Source: Methylomonas sp. (GTDB lineage Bacteria; Pseudomonadota; Gammaproteobacteria; Methylococcales; Methylomonadaceae). Taken from it: DNA of 24,589 nucleotides. Position numbers and translations under genes: made by a program. The notes beneath the pieces were generated by a model that searched no databases, was not told the origin of the DNA, and saw nothing but the letters and a program-made list of their open reading frames with translations. The stretch is taken from contig JAQTYP010000006.1 of NCBI GenBank assembly GCA_028688235.1, positions 1 to 24,589 on the forward strand, given 5' to 3'. Positions 1-8,175 of this stretch are shown in pieces. Position 1 is the first letter of the stretch. Each line of letters starts with the position of its first letter.

Positions 1-1
1 A

Positions 2-1168
2 CAGGAAAGCGATCGCTTGTTGGATTTGATCCGTTTATGTAAAACCCTGGCGCAGGAGGCCATGCTGGCCGAAGAGATCGTCGAACAAAGCCGGGCGACC
101 CGCATACCGCCTTCCCGCCTGCTGGCCAATTTGTTCCGCTACCGCCGGGCCACATTGGCCGAAGTGTTGAACGAATTTCTGGTCGATGTCCGGCTCAAAA
201 GCGCCTGTGCGGCGTTGTGGCCCTATATGGGGCTGCCGCCCAGCAAGCTGTCGTTTCTGTATTGGGCCAGCATGATGGCGGGCTATACCTACGAAGGCGG
301 TTATTATTGCCGCGGCAGTTTTCAGACGTATGCCGACCGCCTGGCGGGAGCAATAACGGCGCAAGGCGGTGAAGTATTATTGAATGCCGGCGTCAGGCGC
401 ATATGCATCACGGATGGCAAAGCCAGCGGCGTCATGCTGGAAAACGGCCAAGTCATTCGGGCCAGTACGGTCGTATCCAATGTCGACGCCCGTCAAACCG
501 CCGAATTATTGATAGATCGGGAACAGTTGCCTAAAACCTATTACGACGGCTTGCAGGCGCTGGAGACGTCCAGTTCCATCTTCGCTTGCTACATAGCGAC
601 CGATCTGGCGTTGACTCAAAAGGATCATAGCCATGAGTCGTTCTTCTACGATACCTTCGATCACGACGAAGCTTACAGGCTGACACGGGACGGGCGGCCG
701 AACTGGTTTTCGGCCACCTTGCCGACGCTGTCCGATCCGTCGTTGGCTCCCGAAGGCCAGCACATCATGCTGTTGACGATGCTGTGCCCCTTCGATGTAG
801 GAATGAGCTGGCGGCAGGCTAAAAAAACATTCGAACAAAGACTTCTGGAAAAAGCCGAGCGCTATTTCCCCGGTTTGAACCGGCATTTGCTACTGGTGGA
901 ATCAGGCTCTCCACGCACCTTGGAGCGTTACACCCTGAATCATCGGGGCGCCGCCTACGGATTTGCGCCGACGCCGGAGCAAATAGGCCCCAATCGCCCG
1001 GACGTGCGCGGAGCGCTGCCGAATTTATATCATACAGGCCACTGGACCCGTCCCGGCGGCGGCGTGGCCGGCGTCAGCATTTCCGCGCAACTGGCGGCGC
1101 AAGCCATTTTGGGCATAGGCCGGCAGCAGGATTTCTGGCAATTGCTCGGCATCTCGGGCGATCGATAA
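2..1168 (+). CDS. Phytoene-desaturase-family FAD oxidoreductase, 3' part
   Basis: The reading frame is open to the window edge: the five codons before the first in-frame TTG (position 17) read QESDR, so the gene starts outside the window and only about 388 C-terminal residues are present. The N-terminal Rossmann GxGxxG segment is therefore missing. The C-terminus carries the family signature NLYHTGHWTRPGGGVAGV followed by an alanine-rich helix, as in carotenoid desaturases, isomerases and retinol-saturase-like flavoproteins. A middle segment with a GSFQTYADRLAGAI-type motif, then VVSNVDARQT, is also typical. The likely role is desaturation or oxidation of a polyisoprenoid at the membrane. Type I methanotrophs make C30 carotenoids with such enzymes, but which step this paralogue performs cannot be told here. 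Confidence 0.8.
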   Translation, partial: QESDRLLDLIRLCKTLAQEAMLAEEIVEQSRATRIPPSRLLANLFRYRRATLAEVLNEFLVDVRLKSACAALWPYMGLPPSKLSFLYWASMMAGYTYEGGYYCRGSFQTYADRLAGAITAQGGEVLLNAGVRRICITDGKASGVMLENGQVIRASTVVSNVDARQTAELLIDREQLPKTYYDGLQALETSSSIFACYIATDLALTQKDHSHESFFYDTFDHDEAYRLTRDGRPNWFSATLPTLSDPSLAPEGQHIMLLTMLCPFDVGMSWRQAKKTFEQRLLEKAERYFPGLNRHLLLVESGSPRTLERYTLNHRGAAYGFAPTPEQIGPNRPDVRGALPNLYHTGHWTRPGGGVAGVSISAQLAAQAILGIGRQQDFWQLLGISGDR

Positions 1169-1207
1169 GTCACCTCTTAGCGCTTGGCTATATCTAAAAC
1201 CGCTAAA

Positions 1208-1231
1208 CAGCGATCGATGCCTTGATCGCTG
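1208..1231. other. Perfect 8-bp hairpin downstream of the desaturase
   Basis: CAGCGATC at 1208-1215 and GATCGCTG at 1224-1231 are exact reverse complements around an 8-base loop. It lies 39 bases after the desaturase stop. No T-run follows, so it is at best a 3'-end-stabilising hairpin or factor-dependent terminator. The rest of 1169-1445 is AT-rich upstream sequence of the next gene. Confidence 0.4.
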
Positions 1232-1445
1232 CTCCTCCTCTTCGTCGAGCACGCTCCGATATATTGCCATAGAGCAAGCATGATGCCACTAATGTCGGCT
1301 GGTCTGGCATGTATTCGTATGTATACTAATTGATCTATTGGAATGTTTTATGCTATTTTCATCAACCACGCTTATTCGGTATTACTTATTCGGTATTAGA
1401 AAAAGCATCATTTATAATAACAACTATTCGGAAAAGGGGTTCTTA

Positions 1446-2285
1446 ATGTCAACAAGCATTAATTTTAAAAAATTGGCAGCGTATTCGCTGACTTCAACCG
1501 TGATGATTACAGCCGGTCAAGCAGCTTTGGCTCATACCAGACTGCAATCGCCAATCATTCTTGAAGGTACGCGGGTTTATAACGCTGAAGTCATCGGACA
1601 CGGCTGCCATAATCCCCAAACGAATACCAATAGTACGCCGATAAGAGGGACAAGCGTAGTATTTCCCGATGCGACCGCAACCGTGACTTCCAAGCCTTAC
1701 GGCTCGGCTGCCAGCGTTGAAGCGACGCCGGCCGGCGCCGTATCCGATTGGATTTCCGGCGCGGGCGAAGGCTACAACAAAAAAATCTACAGTTCCGAAC
1801 TATTCACTACTGAAGGACAAAAATCCAATGCCAACGGTAACGTGGTTGGATATTGGACCGGTGGCGGCGGAGAATTGCCTGGAATTAATTATGTCGGCGT
1901 GATTCCTTTTAGAACGGACGCCATCACGATCAATCCGGAATCTTGCGCCAGAACGGTCACGTTCGTGATCGCTATTGGAGATATTTGCGAATTGACCGAT
2001 ACCAACGGATTCAGCGACGAGACCGTTAACTTGTGGACGCCGAGAGTCGGTTCGAATTATGACGGTATCGGATTGCATGGAGAAAATTCACCGGCGACGT
2101 TGAAAGTGGTCAGAAACATTACCGGCACCGCAGCGACGCTGACTACGACGGCTGTTGCGGCCAATCCGCTTCCTGCATCATGCGGCGAGGGTTTGGACAT
2201 TACGATTACGCCGACAGCGGAGCAACTCAACCGCGATATGCCGGCCGTGGGTCCGGACGGCGCGCAAATTTGGCCTCGTCAGTAA
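1446..2285 (+). CDS. Secreted protein with predicted N-terminal His (YcnI/DUF1775-like?)
   Basis: The chosen start at 1446 has AAAGGGG seven bases upstream and gives a clean Sec signal peptide; the frame is open further upstream (first ATG 1338), but that extension is AT-rich and has no signal character. The 279-aa protein has a charged n-region (FKK), a hydrophobic core and an ALA cleavage site at residue 29, so the mature protein should begin HTRLQSP. A GHGCHN motif follows at residues 51-56, with four cysteines overall (GHGC, ESC, DIC, ASC). N-terminal His plus a GHGC motif early in the chain recalls DUF1775/YcnI copper proteins, but the rest is not a confident match. It is likely periplasmic or extracellular and a metal role is inferred. 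A strong terminator follows, so it is probably monocistronic. Confidence 0.7.
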   Translation: MSTSINFKKLAAYSLTSTVMITAGQAALAHTRLQSPIILEGTRVYNAEVIGHGCHNPQTNTNSTPIRGTSVVFPDATATVTSKPYGSAASVEATPAGAVSDWISGAGEGYNKKIYSSELFTTEGQKSNANGNVVGYWTGGGGELPGINYVGVIPFRTDAITINPESCARTVTFVIAIGDICELTDTNGFSDETVNLWTPRVGSNYDGIGLHGENSPATLKVVRNITGTAATLTTTAVAANPLPASCGEGLDITITPTAEQLNRDMPAVGPDGAQIWPRQ

Positions 2286-2349
2286 CGGGTGTAACCAAAC
2301 GATCCTCTGCTACTCGTAACCGCGCGGGTTGTTGGTAGTTTTCGATTGC

Positions 2350-2388
2350 AATAGTCCACGACAAAAGAATTGGCGTGGACTATTTTTC
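2350..2388 (+). terminator. Rho-independent terminator
   Basis: An 11-bp stem (2350-2360 with 2374-2384, core ATAGTCCACG/CGTGGACTAT) with a 13-base loop runs straight into TTTTTC. It ends the transcript of the secreted protein at 1446-2285. The rest of the 303-base gap 2286-2588 contains no recognisable gene, only the leader of the next gene. Confidence 0.85.
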
Positions 2389-2588
2389 AGTCGGTTTAAT
2401 AACAGCAAGATTCAAAACTTTTACCGAATCGCTTGGCGTATCGAAGTTTAGGGCTATCCCGCGCATATAAATGGTTTTGATGTTTTTGCATTCTGTGTCA
2501 TGAACAAAGGGATTCGGTCTTATCCGCACAACGACAGTTAAGGCATACGCATAACCGTCGAATTGATCCCGAACTAAAGAGGAAAGCG

Positions 2589-3047
2589 ATGAAAAGATTA
2601 TCGTTGAAAAAAACATTGACCGTGGCTATAGCGATGCTGGCGGTCGGACTTGCTCAAACAACTTGGGCGCATAGCGGCGGCGGCGTAATCGATGCGGAAG
2701 GCGTGAATGCCAGTGCTACCGATTTGGCGGCCGTGACTTGTTCCGATGACGGTAACGGAGCGCCGCATTATTTAATGGCACAAATCAAGGATACGTCCGA
2801 ATATGTGCCGGGCTTGTTGCTAAGCGTTCACATTTACAAGGGCAATAAAATGACGACCAGTACCGATACCGTACCGGGCGATGCGGAATATAGTCCGGAA
2901 GTTGCGCTTTACGGCGGGACCGGGGTTTATTACTTGTCGATAACGAAAACCAATGCCGGCTCGAGATCATTCGACGTCATCTGGCATTGCATGACAGCTG
3001 AGGGTCTTCATACCGGAACCGATATTGCGGTGGTCCAATTTCAATAA
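2589..3047 (+). CDS. Small secreted protein with predicted N-terminal His
   Basis: The ATG at 2589 is preceded by a good ribosome binding site (AGAGGAAAG). The 152-aa product has a typical Sec signal peptide (MKRLSLKK, hydrophobic core, TTWA) with predicted cleavage after residue 27, leaving a mature protein beginning HSGGG. The mature part is about 125 residues, predicted beta-rich, with two cysteines (TCSDDG and WHCMTAEG) that could form a disulfide and several further His residues. I do not recognise the family. It shares only the N-terminal His feature with its upstream neighbour, and the terminator between them shows separate transcription. An N-terminal His after signal cleavage is the hallmark of His-brace copper proteins, which makes copper binding a plausible but unproven guess. 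Confidence 0.7.
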   Translation: MKRLSLKKTLTVAIAMLAVGLAQTTWAHSGGGVIDAEGVNASATDLAAVTCSDDGNGAPHYLMAQIKDTSEYVPGLLLSVHIYKGNKMTTSTDTVPGDAEYSPEVALYGGTGVYYLSITKTNAGSRSFDVIWHCMTAEGLHTGTDIAVVQFQ

Positions 3048-3559
3048 CCCTTACTGCGCACATCGGAACAGGGTTTGCAGATGCACCCACCATTTTCCAG
3101 TGCCGTCATCCTTTCCTTCGCAGAAACTCATGGAAGCGGAGCGATAGCGAAGTGATGATTTTAGTCCCCGATAGGCGTAAGCACCGGGCAGTTCTTCGAA
3201 CAAAAAAACTGCAAGGTATCGCGAAACACCGTCAAGCCATTTGATTCTAAAGTGCTCGCCCCCTATTTTTCCAAAGCAGCTAAGTCCGTTATAGTGTAAA
3301 GCTATCAGGATGATCGCTCGGTTAGAGGTTTAAACACCGATGCTTGTTGAATTCACCGTCAATACATTAACCATTAACTTTTGGTGCTAGTTGGTGAAGG
3401 CTATGTCTATAAAATCAATAGTATACGGATTCCCTAGCGCCCTAGCGTACCGCGCAAGTCAAAATCAGCCGAGCAAGCTATTGATTCATGAAGAAAAAAC
3501 CTAACCAGCATCAAAGGTTATTAGTGATTGCGGCTGTTTCCCGATAAAAATTTTGCATC
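3048..3559. other. 512-base intergenic region without a convincing gene
   Basis: No ORF longer than about 24 codons looks coding on either strand. Visible structure is limited to an exact tandem repeat of CCCTAGCG (3432-3439 and 3440-3447) and short inverted repeats. No T-tailed terminator was seen. It probably carries the promoter of the tlpA/DUF4266/DUF3570/apbE group. Confidence 0.5.
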
Positions 3560-4063
3560 ATGAATAAAAGAATAATTATTATATTTAGCGCGTTATTGGC
3601 ACTAGCCCCCCTTCGCGCACTGCAAGCGGCCGAAGTCGGCAAAACTGCTCCGGCTTGTAAATTGCAAGCGATCGATAAACCACTTCAGGTCGATTTGCAG
3701 CAATTTAGAGGAAAGGTGCTCTATTTGGATTTTTGGGCGTCTTGGTGCCCGCCGTGCGCGGAGTCGTTTCCGTTCATGAATCGCTTGCGCGGCGAATTAA
3801 AAGAAAGCGACTTCGATATCGTTACGATCAATATGGATCAAGCATCGGAAGAAGCCAAGGATTTCCTTGCAAAATATCCCGCCGATTTTGCCGTGGTGGC
3901 CGATATTAACGAACAATGCGCGAAGGCTTTCGACGTGAAAGCCATGCCTTCTTCCTATCTAATCGACCGTAACGGAGTCGTTCGCCATGTGCATTTGGGA
4001 TTTCATGCCGGAGACGAACAGCAAATAAAAGCGGCGGTGACGCAATTGTTGGCAGAACGTTAA
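3560..4063 (+). CDS. TlpA/ResA-family thiol-disulfide thioredoxin
   Basis: This 167-aa protein has an N-terminal signal peptide (MNKRIIII, cleavage near LQAAEVG), so it acts in the periplasm. The thioredoxin fold shows the active site FWASWCPPCAESFP near residues 57-70 and the cis-proline loop KAMPSSYLIDR near residues 131-141. The family reduces disulfides in apo-cytochromes or metal-site cysteines. It lies 50 bases upstream of the DUF4266-type lipoprotein gene. TlpA, DUF4266, DUF3570 and ApbE genes are known to me as recurrent neighbours in proteobacteria, so it likely keeps the lipoprotein's CGC cysteines, or the barrel's, reduced. That partner is inferred, not shown. Confidence 0.9.
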   Translation: MNKRIIIIFSALLALAPLRALQAAEVGKTAPACKLQAIDKPLQVDLQQFRGKVLYLDFWASWCPPCAESFPFMNRLRGELKESDFDIVTINMDQASEEAKDFLAKYPADFAVVADINEQCAKAFDVKAMPSSYLIDRNGVVRHVHLGFHAGDEQQIKAAVTQLLAER

Positions 4064-4113
4064 ACCGGGGTCGGTGATGACTTCGGGATTGTTATGAAAA
4101 CGGGAATCCGCCA

Positions 4114-4329
4114 ATGAAGCTAGTTCGAACGGCCACAATCGTGGTGATTGGTCTTTGCGCCTGCGCTTGTTCTCCGGTGGCGCCTTGGCAGCGAGGTAAA
4201 CTGGCCAAGCCGCAAATGGCCTTAGAACCTTATCCGCTGCAAAATACCTTCATCGGTCATATTTATAACAGCCGAGAAGCATCGGGCGCTGTCGGTTCGA
4301 CGGGAGGTGGCGGTTGTGGCTGTAATTAA
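4114..4329 (+). CDS. DUF4266-type small lipoprotein ending GGGGCGCN
   Basis: This 71-aa lipoprotein has a short signal peptide and a Cys-rich lipobox (LCACACS); Cys17 (LCAC) or Cys19 is the likely lipidated residue. The conserved-looking body includes PWQRGKLAKPQMAL, HIYNSREA and the C-terminal GGGGCGCN, which I recognise as the DUF4266 pattern. After the lipobox the only cysteines are the two in the C-terminal CGC. The gene overlaps the start of the barrel gene, so the two are translationally coupled and probably work together at the outer membrane. Function is unknown; a glycine-rich tail ending in two cysteines would suit metal binding or covalent cofactor attachment. Confidence 0.85.
   Translation: MKLVRTATIVVIGLCACACSPVAPWQRGKLAKPQMALEPYPLQNTFIGHIYNSREASGAVGSTGGGGCGCN
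4303..4307 (+). promoter_or_regulatory. Ribosome binding site deciding the barrel gene start
   Basis: GGAGG at 4303-4307 lies eight bases before GTG at 4316, ideal spacing. The upstream GTG at 4307 overlaps this site and is a poor start. The site lies inside the glycine codons of the DUF4266 tail, so translation of the barrel is coupled to that of the lipoprotein. Confidence 0.6.
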
Positions 4330-7075
4330 GGGCGACGGTGTCAATGGAAAATCCGCGTTCGGACGAGTTAAAGCGGTCGCCGGCCATTTCATCGCTAAGC
4401 CACCGGAGAAACTACCGAAAACGCCTTTACCGGCCAATGCTTCGTTGCAGTTCTTAACCGCGGCGGCCTTGTCTTTGCCCGGTTTGAGTCCCGCCCCCGC
4501 TCTAGCGGTGGAAGAAGAAACCGGCATACTTTACGGTTATTACGAAGAAAGTAACCGACATTTATACGGCGTGAAAAGCCGTTTTCATCCGATTACGGTC
4601 GAAAGCTTATTGGTAAGTTCGAAAATTAAACTCGCCGACCGGATCAAGTTCGCATTCAACTATTTTCAAGACACCTGGAGCGGTGCAACGCCCGTGGCGA
4701 CCGCGCCGCAATCGTTCGGCGGCAACAAGGAAGGCCATGTCATTTCCGGCGCGACGCCGTTTTTGCAAAACAATAACGTTTTATTCGACCGACAAATGAA
4801 CCCCTTAATTCGGGACCCGGCAAGCGGGCAGTTGGTTAAGGATGCGCAATTGGTTCATACCTTATCGACTGCGTCGCCCGAAGTCAGAAAACAAGGCGAT
4901 TTCAAGCTCGGTTACGAATGGGACAGCGTCAGTTTGGATGCCGGGGGCGGCATCTCGATCGAACACGATTATGAATCCCGCTTCGGTAACTTGGGCGGAC
5001 GCTGGGATTTCAACAACAAGTTGACCAGCTTGAATCTGAGTTTAAGTTACACCAATAGCGATACCCGTTCGATACTCGATCACGATGCGACGCCTTATAT
5101 CTGGGATACGACTCACGGCTTCGAATCTTACAACGCAACTTCCACCGTCAGCAGGCTAGGCAAGGAAGGCGGCAATAATATTCTTTACGGCAATCGTCAA
5201 GATTGGGGCACGGTGCTCGGTCTGACTCAGGTACTCAACGACAGTGCGTTGCTGGAGGGCAGTGTCGGCTATACCCGAAGCACCGGATATATGGCGAATC
5301 CTTACAAGACCGTGGAAACCGTGTTTATCGACCCGGACCAAACCGGCAAGGTCTTGAACGGACTTGCGATCGGTTTACTGGAAAAACGGCCGGAAGAACG
5401 AAACCAATGGACGGAAAACTTACGCTATGTCCAGCATATCGAGGCGTTGGACGCGTCGCTGCATTTCGACTACCGATTTTCCCACGACGATTGGGGCGTC
5501 AATGCCCATACTTTCGAAGTGGATTGGATTCAACCACTCGGTAACGGCTGGTCGGTTACACCGAAGGTACGCTATTACTCCCAAAGCGCGGCCGATTTCT
5601 ATACGCCTTATATGGTGTCCAATCAGGCTTTTAGAAAAAATGCGGTCGATGCGAACGGCAGACAGATTTATGTAGAAGCCGACAACCCGAATAACGGCAA
5701 GGTGTATTTCCGCGACGGCGATTTCAACCTGGTCGATGCCAACGGTAATTTAGTCGACGAAACGGTGATAAATCCGGTCAATAAAACCATTCCGCCCGAC
5801 CGCAATAAATTGCCGGCCTATTATTCCAGCGATCACCGGCTGTCCGGTTACGGCGCATTAAGCGGCGGCATTACGCTCGGCAAGCAATTTGCGAAAGGTG
5901 TGACCTTAGAGATCGGCGCGGAATATTATACCCATTCCGGTTCTTTAAAATTGGGCGGAAGCGGCGAAGGCTCGTACGCCGATTTCAACGCCTACATGGT
6001 CAATGCCTTGCTGAAGGTCGATCTATCGGCCTTATCGATTGCCAGCCTCGGCCACGGCGACCATCACCACCACCATCGCCATCACGGTGTTCATGCGCCG
6101 GCCGGCGTGATGTTCGACCATATGATGAACAGTGCCGGCGATATGATGGTCGGCGCGCGTTACATGTACGGTACGCAGTCCGGCGATATTTTGCACGGAA
6201 GCGCTATCGCCGGAGATGCCGAAATCGTGAATAAGGGTTGCTCGAGCGATTTATGTTTTACCGCGCCGAGCGGCATGAACATGAATATGATCATGGTCGA
6301 CATCATGTACGCGCCGACCGATTGGCTGACCTTGATGTTGATGCCGCAATTCGTCGATATGAACATGACGACCAGAAAATTGAACGGCATGCCGGTTCCG
6401 TCCTTCGACCAGCAATCCTTGATCGATCACCATACCCTGCACGAACATACGACCGGCGGCGTCGGCGATACCGGCATGTACGCCATGTTCAAGCTATTCG
6501 ATCAATCCGGCCATCATATGCACGCGACCTTGGGTTTTAGCGCGCCGACCGGCGATGTCCACGTCAAATTCAGAGACACGCAGCGTTTGGAGGCCGGTTT
6601 CCAGCATTACGGCATGCAGTTAGGCAGCGGTACCTGGGATTTCAAGCCGAGTTTGACTTATACCGGAACAGCGGACGATTTTTCTTGGGGCGCACAAGTA
6701 AATGGCACGGTGCGCATGGAGAAGGCGAACGAATCCGGTTTTACTTTCGGCGATATGATCCAGTCGACCGCTTGGGGCGCTTATAACGTGCTGGATTGGT
6801 TGTCGGCGTCGGTGCGCGGCGTTTATACGGTACAGGGTGCTGTAAAAGGCGCTTACAACGGAACCTACAATCAATTAGGGCCGGTGGATTACACTTCCTC
6901 TTACGGCGGACGGTACTGGGACGCCGGTTTTGGCATCAATGTCTCCGTGCCGCACGGCAGTTTGCAAGGCAACAATTTGAGTTTCGAATGGCTGCAACCC
7001 GTTAGCGACGACGTTAACGGCTACCAACTCCGCAGAGAAGGTGCCTTATCCGCCACCTGGAGTTATGCGTTTTGA
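4316..7075 (+). CDS. DUF3570-like outer-membrane barrel fused to a Met/His-rich second barrel
   Basis: This 919-aa protein starts at GTG 4316 (GGAGG site) and overlaps the lipoprotein gene by 14 bases. A roughly 40-residue polar extension precedes a signal-like segment (LQFLTAAALSLPGL...APALA, about residues 45-64). Residues about 65-565 resemble DUF3570, with alternating beta-strand patterns and motifs such as YYEESNRHLYGVKSRF. A histidine cluster (GDHHHHHRHH, about residues 581-590) marks the junction. The second half is another beta-barrel-like region rich in Met and His (MNMNMIMVDIMY, DMNMTTRK, HHTLHEHTTGG) and ends in WSYAF, a typical barrel terminal Phe. DUF3570 proteins are usually about 400-450 aa, so this is a fusion. 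Two motifs, DTWSGAT (119-125) and ISGAT (143-147), resemble ApbE flavinylation sites. Transport or redox function is inferred. Confidence 0.8.
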   Translation: MAVIKGDGVNGKSAFGRVKAVAGHFIAKPPEKLPKTPLPANASLQFLTAAALSLPGLSPAPALAVEEETGILYGYYEESNRHLYGVKSRFHPITVESLLVSSKIKLADRIKFAFNYFQDTWSGATPVATAPQSFGGNKEGHVISGATPFLQNNNVLFDRQMNPLIRDPASGQLVKDAQLVHTLSTASPEVRKQGDFKLGYEWDSVSLDAGGGISIEHDYESRFGNLGGRWDFNNKLTSLNLSLSYTNSDTRSILDHDATPYIWDTTHGFESYNATSTVSRLGKEGGNNILYGNRQDWGTVLGLTQVLNDSALLEGSVGYTRSTGYMANPYKTVETVFIDPDQTGKVLNGLAIGLLEKRPEERNQWTENLRYVQHIEALDASLHFDYRFSHDDWGVNAHTFEVDWIQPLGNGWSVTPKVRYYSQSAADFYTPYMVSNQAFRKNAVDANGRQIYVEADNPNNGKVYFRDGDFNLVDANGNLVDETVINPVNKTIPPDRNKLPAYYSSDHRLSGYGALSGGITLGKQFAKGVTLEIGAEYYTHSGSLKLGGSGEGSYADFNAYMVNALLKVDLSALSIASLGHGDHHHHHRHHGVHAPAGVMFDHMMNSAGDMMVGARYMYGTQSGDILHGSAIAGDAEIVNKGCSSDLCFTAPSGMNMNMIMVDIMYAPTDWLTLMLMPQFVDMNMTTRKLNGMPVPSFDQQSLIDHHTLHEHTTGGVGDTGMYAMFKLFDQSGHHMHATLGFSAPTGDVHVKFRDTQRLEAGFQHYGMQLGSGTWDFKPSLTYTGTADDFSWGAQVNGTVRMEKANESGFTFGDMIQSTAWGAYNVLDWLSASVRGVYTVQGAVKGAYNGTYNQLGPVDYTSSYGGRYWDAGFGINVSVPHGSLQGNNLSFEWLQPVSDDVNGYQLRREGALSATWSYAF

Positions 7076-7113
7076 TGGCAGCACAAGGAGTAAGCCGGGG
7101 TCGCCGTCTTTAA

Positions 7114-7142
7114 CGCGCCGCGTTGTAAAATCGCCCGGCGCG
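7114..7142. other. Hairpin between the barrel gene and apbE
   Basis: CGCGCCG at 7114-7120 pairs with CGGCGCG at 7136-7142 around a 15-base loop. There is no T-run, so it is more likely an mRNA processing or stabilising hairpin within the operon than a terminator. The 158-base spacer holds no gene. Confidence 0.35.
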
Positions 7143-7233
7143 GGTGGTTTGAATTCCCAGGTCGCACGTGGAAACAAGGAAATGTCATTTGTCGGGGCGA
7201 AACTATTTTCATGGTCGTTAGGATAGCAGCAGG

Positions 7234-8160
7234 ATGAGCGCGAACGCTTTGAGCTACTTTAAGCGGGTTTTCAACGCGATGGGGTCTCCATGCGAGATCC
7301 TGCTTGCTGCGGAATCGAAAAGCCAAGCGGATAGCGCGATCAAAGCTGTCATCTCGGATGTTGGCCGGCTCGAAGCGAAATATTCGCGTTACCGCAACGA
7401 CAGTTTCCTGTCCGACATTAACCGTATAGCGGCCGACGGCGGACGAATAATCGTAGACGATGAAACCGCAGGCTTGTTGAATTACGCTGCGGCTTGTTAC
7501 GAACAAAGCGGCGGTTTATTCGATATTTCGTCCGGAATATTACGCCGCGTCTGGCGGATGGACCGGAACGAATTGCCGGAACCGGGACAAGTTAAGCAAA
7601 TGCTCGAACATGTCGGCTGGCATAAATTACTTTGGAACGCGCCGGTACTCGAATTTCCGCAGCCGGGCATGGAGCTGGATTTCGGAGGCGTAGTCAAGGA
7701 ATATGCGGCAGATCGCGCGGCTGGTCTTTGCTGGGAAGCCGGTATCCGCTACGGCGTGATCAATTTGGGTGGCGATATCAAAATTATTGGGCCGCGTATC
7801 GACGGCGGACCGTGGCGGATCGGCATTCGCGACCCTCGCAACAAAGACGGCGTAATGCGGACGGTCATGATGCGCGAAGGCGCACTGGCCAGTAGCGGCG
7901 ATTACGAACGTTGCATCACGGTGGACGGCGTGCGTTTCGGCCATGTGTTGAATCCGAAGACCGGTTATCCGGTAAGGCATTTGACCGCGGTTAGTGTGAT
8001 TGCCGATTTTTGCGTCGTGGCCGGCAGTGCTTCCACGATTGCAATGCTCAAAGAACACGACGGCCCGAAATGGCTGGCCGGCCTCGGCCTACCTTATATG
8101 TGGGTGGATGTTCGAAAGCGTGTCGGCGGCCAGCTCGGAAAGCGCGGCTCCGGTAAATAA
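7234..8160 (+). CDS. apbE: ApbE-family FAD:protein FMN transferase
   Basis: This 308-aa protein contains the ApbE landmarks in order: the N-terminal FNAMGSPCEILL strand, RLEAKYSRYRNDSFLSDIN, DISSGILRRVWRM, the flavin/Mg motif ELDFGGVVKEYAADRA (about residues 148-163), INLGGDIKIIG, ASSGDYERC and GHVLNPKTGYPV. The family moves FMN from FAD onto a Ser/Thr of partner proteins such as NqrC or RnfG, or hydrolyses FAD. No signal peptide or lipobox is visible, and an in-frame TAG at 7219-7221 rules out a longer N-terminus, which is unusual for a family normally exported. It is downstream of the DUF4266/DUF3570 pair on the same strand. Its substrate is probably encoded nearby; the barrel with SGAT motifs is the candidate. 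Confidence 0.92.
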   Translation: MSANALSYFKRVFNAMGSPCEILLAAESKSQADSAIKAVISDVGRLEAKYSRYRNDSFLSDINRIAADGGRIIVDDETAGLLNYAAACYEQSGGLFDISSGILRRVWRMDRNELPEPGQVKQMLEHVGWHKLLWNAPVLEFPQPGMELDFGGVVKEYAADRAAGLCWEAGIRYGVINLGGDIKIIGPRIDGGPWRIGIRDPRNKDGVMRTVMMREGALASSGDYERCITVDGVRFGHVLNPKTGYPVRHLTAVSVIADFCVVAGSASTIAMLKEHDGPKWLAGLGLPYMWVDVRKRVGGQLGKRGSGK

Positions 8161-8175
8161 TCTACGCCGCTAAGG

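Noticed and set aside
1338..1445. N-terminal extension of the secreted protein beginning at ATG 1338
   Set aside because: The extension is AT-rich, lacks a ribosome binding site and hides a typical signal peptide that starts at 1446.
2380..2616. Minus-strand 78-codon ORF
   Set aside because: It begins inside the next gene's signal peptide and ends in the terminator; codon use and composition look non-coding.
3081..3155. 24-codon ORF MHPPFSSAVILSF... in the long gap
   Set aside because: No ribosome binding site and no protein-like features beyond chance.
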